64,000 nucleotides of DNA from Scleropages formosus (taxonomy: Eukaryota; Chordata; Actinopteri; Osteoglossiformes; Osteoglossidae): positions 26,811,488 through 26,875,487 of the forward strand of contig NC_041806.1 in assembly GCF_900964775.1 (NCBI RefSeq), read 5' to 3'. Shown piece by piece: positions 57,269-64,000 of the stretch (the first letter of the stretch is position 1; each line of letters opens with the position of its first letter). A model generated the notes under the pieces. The model saw nothing but the letters and a program-made list of their open reading frames with translations. It was not told the origin of the DNA and made no database searches. A program made the translations under genes and the position numbers.

Positions 57269-57301
57269 TCTTCTCTTCTCTTCTCTTCTCTTCCCTTCTC
57301 T
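57269..57301 (+). repeat. (TTCTC)n pyrimidine tract after plcl1 exon 1
   Basis: About 33 bp of CTCTT/TTCTC units starting 16 bp into the intron. It is almost the exact reverse complement of the tract at 57042-57080. Confidence 0.9.
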
Positions 57302-58651
57302 AATTGTTGCTGTCTTTGTCCACCACCAAGATTTTAGTAATTTAACTAGGTTTTTTACTTTACCACGCGACAATCAACTTTTTTTTTTTTTTCCACATCA
57401 AACTATTCAGCTGTGTGGATCTACCACTGATTTGGGTGAACAGGGAATTACTTTAGCATTTTATTTTTTTTTTCATTGATTTAGTGAGCTGACACTGACG
57501 GTATTTTGAAGGTATCCTCAGTACAGGGTGGCACTGAATTGTTAACATAAGGCAAGTCATACAGTATTGCAGTACATTACTGTGTTCATTGTATGTAAAT
57601 GTTCACAGCCTCAATACACGCTTTGAGATGTCAGTTGAGTGTGGGGTTTGGGGCTTTTCTCTAATAAAACGTCGTCTTTCTCACATCGAGGACTCCGATA
57701 CCCTTGGCTGATGATCCTTCTAGCTGCACATCAGGCCCCCTGCCTTGTTTACAACATCCACTCATTTCACATGCTCTAAGGGAAAAGTGAAGATGGTGTC
57801 AGATGGAGATCCTGCTGCAGTGCGTTCCAATAACTCACCAGTTTCTCCAGATGTTTTTGCTTTTATACCCCGCGAAGGTGTTTTATTGCTATCGCTACAG
57901 AATGTGCCAGATGAGCGCGAGTCCTGCCGCACGGTGAACGCCTCATGATCGCCGGGCTGAAGAATGCGTGGGGTGGCGTGTGCGACGCCACTTTCTCCGG
58001 CCGCGCGACTTCCTGGCCAGACATGGACCCCCCCCACCCCCCACTCAAGACACACAAACACACACAGAGCATCACAGTCACAGCTCATACTGAGAATGAA
58101 GGCTTTGCTTTGGAACCTCATCTCATTGTTTTTTTTTTTTTTTTTTCTTGACCCATAATTCTGAAGACATGTAGGATTAATGAAGATTCTTACACGTGAC
58201 CCTAAATACACCCTAAGACAATGTATGTAATATAGAAACAAACCAGTCATGTCTGGCCTCAGCGATGCACAGAAGGAAAAATGCAAGTTTTTCTTTTTAA
58301 ACAGGGCTGGATTATTCCAAAACAAAACTTTTTCATAATTCACCTGCTGACCGCGTATTAGTTTTGCACCTGAGGTATAAAGGTCTTTTTTTTTTCAGTT
58401 ACTCTTCTTGCGTTTGTCATCGTAACAAAATGTAATGATGTAAGAGAGGAGCAGTTGGACTGAACACTCATTATATGACACATGAAGGCCAGCTTTCTTC
58501 ACGATGAGCACATTCCCTCTGATGTTATTGCAGGGGTCAAATCATCAGTTGTAAATTCTAATAAATTTAAAAAAAAAAAAACATGCAGTTCTGGTATATC
58601 TGAAATTGAGTTAATATTTAAAAAATAATGCTTTGTTACCCCATCCTGGAT

Positions 58652-58768
58652 GTGACCCCTCCCCCCTTCAGCCTTGCGCCCTGTGTTGCCGGGTTAGGCT
58701 CTGGTTTGCCGTGACCCCACTTGGGACAAGCGTTTTCAGACAGCGTGTGTGTGTTTGTGTGTGTGTAC
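58652..58768 (+). mobile_element. TG-tailed tRNA-SINE, 3' fragment
   Basis: Starts at 'ggatgtgacccctcccc' and runs through 'gccctgtgttgccgggttag' and 'cccacttgggacaagcg' to a (TG)n tail. Confidence 0.8.
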
Positions 58769-59431
58769 TTTGTTGCAGTGCAGTGATATGGTATTAAAGT
58801 TCAGAGGGATACAAGTAATGAACAAAAAGCAGAGATGTAGTTCATACATAAAAGTTCAGTTTGTACAGAGAAAGAAAATGCAGGATGTCTACGGTCCCTT
58901 TTATATTGTTACACAAAGCTGTTGGTAAGGGTCCAGTTTTTTGCTTTCTCATTACACTTGTCCTGCACAGACCCACGTTTCCGATGGGCCACTTAGGTTT
59001 TCGAGCAGTGCTGTTTTCACATAACCATGTAAGGTCTGTTTACCAGCAGATATATTTGCAGTAGTGACATTTTTACAGTGACACAAGGACATTCAATTGA
59101 CTTGCTGATACTGGTGTGCTGTGCTTTCCACTTACCTTTGTGATGGAACCTGAAAGGTTTCTTTTTACTCTTACCCAGCTGCTTAGTGCTATTTTTGACG
59201 GTGTTTGTTGCAGGTGGGTTTTATCAGACGGATTACACTGGGGTGCAGATGAGCCCCCTTTGAACCCTTACGTGATGCACTTTAGGGTTCAGGTGCTCCT
59301 TGACTTATGATGGGGCTCTGTTCCAGTGACCTTGCTGTGAGTCAATCTTGTCATAGTCCACATATCTTCTCATACTCTATAATATACACAATAATGAAAT
59401 ATAAACAATTAAAATGCACAAATTCTTCCTT

Positions 59432-59661
59432 AGAGGGGTGTGGTGGCACAGTGGGTTGGACCAGGTTCTGCTCTCTGGTGGGTCTGGGGTTCGAGTCCTG
59501 CTTGGGGTGCCTTGTGATGGACTGGCGTCCCGTCCTGGGTGTGTCCCCTCTTGGGTGTGTCCCCTCCCCCCTCCAGCCTTGCGCCCTGAGTTGCCGGGTT
59601 AGGCTCCGGCTCCCCGCGACACCGTATGGGACAAGCGGTTCAGAAAATGTGTGTGTCTGTG
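59432..59661 (+). mobile_element. TG-tailed tRNA-SINE, full length (reference copy)
   Basis: Head 'gaggggtgtggtggcacagt', B-box 'ggggttcgagtcc', 'gcttggggtgccttgtgatg', an internal duplication of 'tgggtgtgtcccctc', then 'gcgccctgagttgccgggtt', 'ccgtatgggacaagcggttc' and a TG tail. Perfect 11-bp target-site duplication AATTCTTCCTT at 59421-59431 and 59662-59672. Confidence 0.93.
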
Positions 59662-61483
59662 AATTCTTCCTTCAGTAATATGGCTTTTTGTAGTATTTTT
59701 TGCTAATTTCACTCTTTGCCCGGGTCAGTAAGAAATATGGTTAGTCTCAGCAGGATGGCCAGTCGATGTTATCATACAACTGAAGGGACAGTGAACGTAA
59801 ACGTCAGGACTCAATAATTACATTATAAGGTTGATGGGATGGCCGTCGTAAGTCACATATGTCGTCAGTCGATGATGGCCTGCGCTCCTTCGTCTCTGTA
59901 CTAAATGCACTCTCACGACAGCCTTGGAAAAGGTTAGGAAATAAATTCTTTGTAGTGATCATCTGCGATTTCAGAACTATTTTACATGCTGTGGAAGCTG
60001 TTTATATACTGATTCAGTTGCAGCAGTGTTCGGCCACCTTGTGTCTGTGCAAAAAACAAAATGTTCTGGGCATTCTGAGGAAATTCGCATTGTGCTTAAT
60101 TTAATGTTGTGATGCTGTTGCTCTTTGTATCTGGTTTTGGAGACAATTTTGAACCACTAGCAGGCTTTTTTAGTTGTATGAGTCTCATATATAGACCTTA
60201 ACAAAAGCTTTTAAAAACATGAATAAGTGAATAATAATAATAATAATGATAATACCAAACTGCCTGAGTCATAACTGACTTATAGTGGCTCATGGCTTCT
60301 TCAGCAAAAAAAAAAATATATAGATTTTTAGACAAAAAATCTTTTTTTTTTTTCAAAAAGAAAACATGTTTTACATCATGCAGTTTTTTTTTTTTTGTCC
60401 AATTTTCTGTTTTACAATTTTCTTTTCGTTGACGGAAGGTAAGTTACAGCCGTGAGTAACTGCCACAATAAAATTTAATTTTCATAAGATTCTTTTCCTG
60501 TTGACGTTATAGAGCAGACTCTCCGATACACTGGCCTTCCATCCAGGGTGTGCCCTGCCCCATGCACAATGCTTCCAGGATAGGCCCCAGACCACTGTGA
60601 CCTGGCACTTGAATGTATAAACACTATACTTAAAATTACTACCTTTTAGGTTTATATTCACCCCATAATTTACCCTAACATCCATATTTGTCCGTAGTGA
60701 ATTCATAACTGTGTGCTCTCATCTCTGAGCAACCACATTGTTTGTCTACTTTCTTTTTTTTTCCTTTCTGTATCTGTCCTCCTGATCACCCCCCCCAGTG
60801 CAGACGTGCCTTACTAGTGGCAATTATTTGATAACAATGGGGGTCTGGATGGAGGCCAGCAATAATGACAAAGTGGCTCCTGTATGAATGAGTGTGGCCG
60901 TGTTGTTCTGCGGCCATGTGGTTTAGGACTGGTGCTGTCTGTCCCCCAGTGTTCCCTGGGTCACGCTGTTGCTGGTACCACAGTACACTGGGGGCTCGGT
61001 CTACGATTTGATTCAATCAGCATGCTAGTCATGAGGCTGTGTGTTTGTGTATTTCTGTTTGTGTCTGTGTATGATTCATCAGTTCCATTATAGTTCATAA
61101 AAAGTTCCATGATCCGGACGTCTCCACTCTAGCTCCTCTGACCTTCTTCAGGAACTTAGAATTCTTCAAGTGTGGCACCAACTAGACATGCGGGAGTGTG
61201 TTTGCAGGAGCATGTCTACAGATGCCGAATTGACAATGTGCGTGACTGGCAGAGCATGTGTGGGCACGTGCAGGTATGACCTGTGTGTGGAAACATCCCC
61301 CTGCTCTCTTGGCTATGTGAGTAAGGTGTTCGTGGTTGCTGGTAGGTGCGTCCCATGTGTGCCAATGCGATCAAAGTGTCTTTGTGGGTACCAGCGGAAC
61401 TGCCTGCCTGTTCCAATCTTGTGCCTGGGACTACAGCCAGTTATGACTTGATACTGCAAATTCTCTGAGAGGAGCAAGGTGGA

Positions 61484-61548
61484 GCCAAGGGAGAGCCAAG
61501 GTAGAGCCATGATGCAGCTATGGTGCAGCCAAGATGGAGCGATGGTGT
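61484..61548. repeat. Imperfect ~10-bp tandem repeat
   Basis: About six imperfect units of the kind 'gagccaaggg', 'agagccaagg', 'tagagccatg', 'atgcagctat', 'ggtgcagcca', 'agatggagcg'. Confidence 0.55.
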
Positions 61549-62358
61549 TAGGTGCCCTTAAAGAGAAGGAGCAGGTGAGAAGGAGAGGGATCAAGCACAA
61601 TTTGAGATAAAGTGAGGGGCAATAGGGGCCAAGTGATTCCAAATATTAACTGGTTGTGAAACTGCAGCAGTGTGACATGCAAAGTGAAACTGAGAAGAGG
61701 AAATTTGCATGTGCAGTGATGCGGACTCTTCAGCGCAAGGTGATGAACTCCACCTGTGGTGAGAAATCTGTGTAGCGTGACACTAGAACTTTCTCCACAC
61801 TCTTACGAGAACTTCACATTGTTACAGCCATATGTAATCTTCACCGGGACAATTCTCAGGTCAACACTTAAACCATCATTTTATTTATTATTTAATTTTT
61901 GCCAGATTTGGAAAGTAAGTGCATCCATCTTTGCAATGCTTCACCTTCACATTTTTTTTTCATTTTTGACTCAACCCCCATGCACTCACTATGTCTAGCA
62001 CTGGTCCCCAAAACTGCTCTCTTTTCAACAGTCATGGCACTGAGAGGGAAACTGAAAGTAGTTTAGCTGAGGGAATGTTTAGTTCGCGCAAGTTCCTCAG
62101 GTACAGGACCCACATGATTGTGGCTGAGAGGGGCGTGGCTAAAGAGCAAGTTCATGTCGACTTTTTTCTTTCACTACAAGACTCTACTGCGGGAGGAAGA
62201 CAGCAGGCAGTGTGTAACTGTGGTTAGCTGGTGTTGCGCTGTTTTGTTTTACTATTTTCTCACTTGGTTTTCCCCTCACTTTCCATTTGAGTGCCCTTCT
62301 GTGTCTCTCTCTTTCCCTCTTTCTATATATATTGTATGTACATACATATTTAAATTTT

Positions 62359-62697
62359 GGTGGCACAGCGAGTAGCGCTTCTGTCTCACAAAGCCTGGGT
62401 GGTGCGAAAGGACATAGGTTCGATCCCCTCTCAGTCTGTGCGGAGTTTGCATGCTCTCGCCGTGTCCATGTGGGTTTCCTCCCACACTCCAAAGACATGC
62501 TGTTCAGGTTCACCCATAGTGTGTGAGTGACAGAGAGAGTGTGTTCCACTGATGTATGGATGGGTGACCAATTGTAAGTAGTGTTTCTAGCAGTATAAGT
62601 CACCTTGGTGAATAAGGTGTGTGGGCTGATACAATTACGTAGAGTTCATTGGAAGTCACTTTGGAAAAAAGCATCTGCTAAATGAATAAATGTAAAT
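62359..62697 (+). mobile_element. tRNA-headed, L2-tailed SINE, full length (long type)
   Basis: Second full copy of the family at 53099-53455: 'ggtggcacagcgagtagcgc', 'ggttcgatcccctctcagtc' (clear B-box), 'ccaaagacatgctgttcagg' and tail 'catctgctaaatgaataaat'. Better preserved than the first. Confidence 0.87.
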
Positions 62698-62988
62698 GAT
62701 GCCGCTCTTGAGAAAGTCAGTGAAACATATCGTTTTCTTGCTGGTATGCAAGTAAGAACTGCCGTACTTTTAGCTCTTTGAGTTAAGGAGCCAGGAGGAG
62801 TGTGTGGAATCAGGGCAGGAAGAGGGTGCCACTGTAAGCAGGCTGGAATGCAAAGTCAAGAGAAGAGAACATGACGTCAGCGCAGTTCTGAGCGGCGACG
62901 TCAGCCTGGATACTGGAAGTCCAGGGCAATCTGTTTACCCCTGACATGCAACCAAACTTTGGGCAAAAAAAGTGAACTTATAATGATT

Positions 62989-63133
62989 TTACCCATTTAT
63001 ACAGCTTGATCATTTTTACTGTGTTGATTCATTGTAAGTACTTTGCTCAAGGATGCTACAGCAGAAGGTGGAAACTGAGTCTGGGTCGTTCAAGGTCCTT
63101 CCGGTTCAAGGTAGCAGCTCTAACTACTGTGTT
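62989..63133 (-). mobile_element. tRNA-headed SINE with L2-like tail, partial
   Basis: Minus-strand pieces of the family at 25311-25506: 'gtagcatccttgagcaaagt' and 'gatcaagctgtataaatggg'-type blocks, with a decayed head. Confidence 0.6.
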
Positions 63134-63560
63134 CCCTGCTCCCCCCCTTTCAGTTGTTTCAATTTGCCCCTTCTTGTCAGCAAGGGATTACTTCTGGCAA
63201 CCCTTCCAAAACATGTTAACTCGGTACCTTCTGATAGTTGACTCAGACATTTGGTGACCCCAAGATGACACCGAATGCTGCAGCTTTCCAGCTGTAATCC
63301 TTGGATCCTTTTTTTTTTTTTTTTTTTGCCTGTCACAATTTTTTTAATTGTACTTGTGGACAAGACAGACTTCATTCCTGGTGTGTTAAACATTCTGTGT
63401 AGTTTTGCATTTCCTCACTATTAACATAATTTGTCTAGGTGGTATTTTTAATTTTTGATGCATTCGTTTTGTATCCGTGACCTGACTTGTGAAACTCGCC
63501 AATAATTTAAGTCCAGTCCTTACCTCTTCTCCATAAGGTTTTATATGTGTGTGTGTGTGT

Positions 63561-63672
63561 ATAAATGGGTAAATAATTGTAAGTAGCTTAACATTGTAAG
63601 CTGCTTTGGTGAAAAGCATCAGCTAAATAAATAAATGTAACTATAAGTGTGTGTGTGTGTGTGTGTGTGTGA
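63561..63672 (+). mobile_element. L2-type SINE tail followed by TG microsatellite
   Basis: 'ataaatgggtaaataattgt', 'gtaagctgctttggtgaaaa' and 'gcatcagctaaataaataaa', then a (TG)n run at about 63647-63672. A short (TG)n also precedes it (63546-63560). Confidence 0.75.
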
Positions 63673-64000
63673 GTTATCTGTAGATGAATGATTTTGATAG
63701 AGTGCGTGACTGGGAATGCGTTTTGGCCGTGGGGTCCTATGTGAAAAGAGGAGCGAAGACATTCAGAGAATGGAGAAGAGAGATTTCCATCATGGGAGAG
63801 CAGTGTGAGTGGAGGCTGGGCAAACATATGACTGAAATCTCTCCCATTTAGCTGTGTAATCTGATGAAGTCTTATGTAATTTCCTGCCTTGTCTCCCTGC
63901 CTCACGGTACGTTTCCTGTGCCTCCGTCTCGCAGCCTAAAATACAGTTGTTAAGCCTCCCGTCTTACTCACACACTACAAGGTCACAGGTCACATTACAC

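Larger units (their letters stand above)
57253..64000 (+). other. plcl1 intron 1 (continues beyond the window)
   Basis: No further plcl1 exon was found. Contents: the pyrimidine repeat, three SINEs, L2-type tails, poly-T and poly-A runs (for example about 58130-58147) and (TG)n. Open frames in this stretch are non-coding. Confidence 0.7.

Noticed and set aside
59432-59661. tRNA-like sequences with good B-boxes (here and in other SINE heads)
   Set aside because: No complete cloverleaf or acceptor stem pairing could be drawn; they are SINE heads.

Overview
The window looks like nuclear DNA of a ray-finned fish. It holds intron-bearing vertebrate genes with vertebrate-style splice sites, replication-dependent histone genes ending in the animal histone stem-loop, and many tRNA-headed SINEs and L2/Tx1-type LINE pieces of the kind common in fish. 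The retained boll gene and the dominant SINE (a tRNA-like head ending in a TG repeat) make me suspect a bony-tongue (osteoglossomorph) fish. That is a guess from memory, not a measurement.

Layout. Positions 1-6000 are repeat-rich and hold a broken C2H2 zinc-finger gene (2346-3793), a decayed LINE piece and a BED-finger piece. Positions 6000-19900 are a histone cluster entirely on the minus strand: H4, H3.2, H2A, H1, then two near-identical H4 genes in duplicated blocks of about 770 bp separated by a degraded Tx1-like LINE. Each histone gene ends in a clear 16-nt stem-loop. No H2B gene is present. Positions 21170-24011 are mob4 on the plus strand, with all eight exons found and 225 residues predicted. 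Positions 25690-37614 are rftn2 on the minus strand, nine exons, 424 residues. Positions 39647-48258 are boll on the minus strand, eleven exons, 347 residues. At 57097-57252 lies the first coding exon of plcl1 on the plus strand; its first intron runs off the window.

The order and orientation mob4(+), rftn2(-), boll(-), plcl1(+) match human 2q33.1 as I recall it. Two changes stand out: MARS2, which lies between RFTN2 and BOLL in human, is absent here, and the histone cluster sits where HSPE1/HSPD1 would be expected upstream of mob4. The genes do not form one pathway. The histones package new DNA in S phase, Mob4 is a STRIPAK subunit, Raftlin-2 is a lipid-anchored raft protein, Boll is a germ-cell RNA-binding protein, and Plcl1 is a catalytically dead phospholipase C relative used in signalling.

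I found no convincing new defence or mobile system. The points most worth a second look are: a C-terminal extension of Boll; a GC-AG intron in boll; SINE copies whose target-site duplications enclose their microsatellite tails, including two serial insertions into one 12-bp site; complementary purine/pyrimidine repeats flanking plcl1 exon 1; a perfect 13-bp hairpin upstream of mob4; and the duplicated H4 blocks. No retrovirus, Polinton or other capsid-bearing element was recognised.
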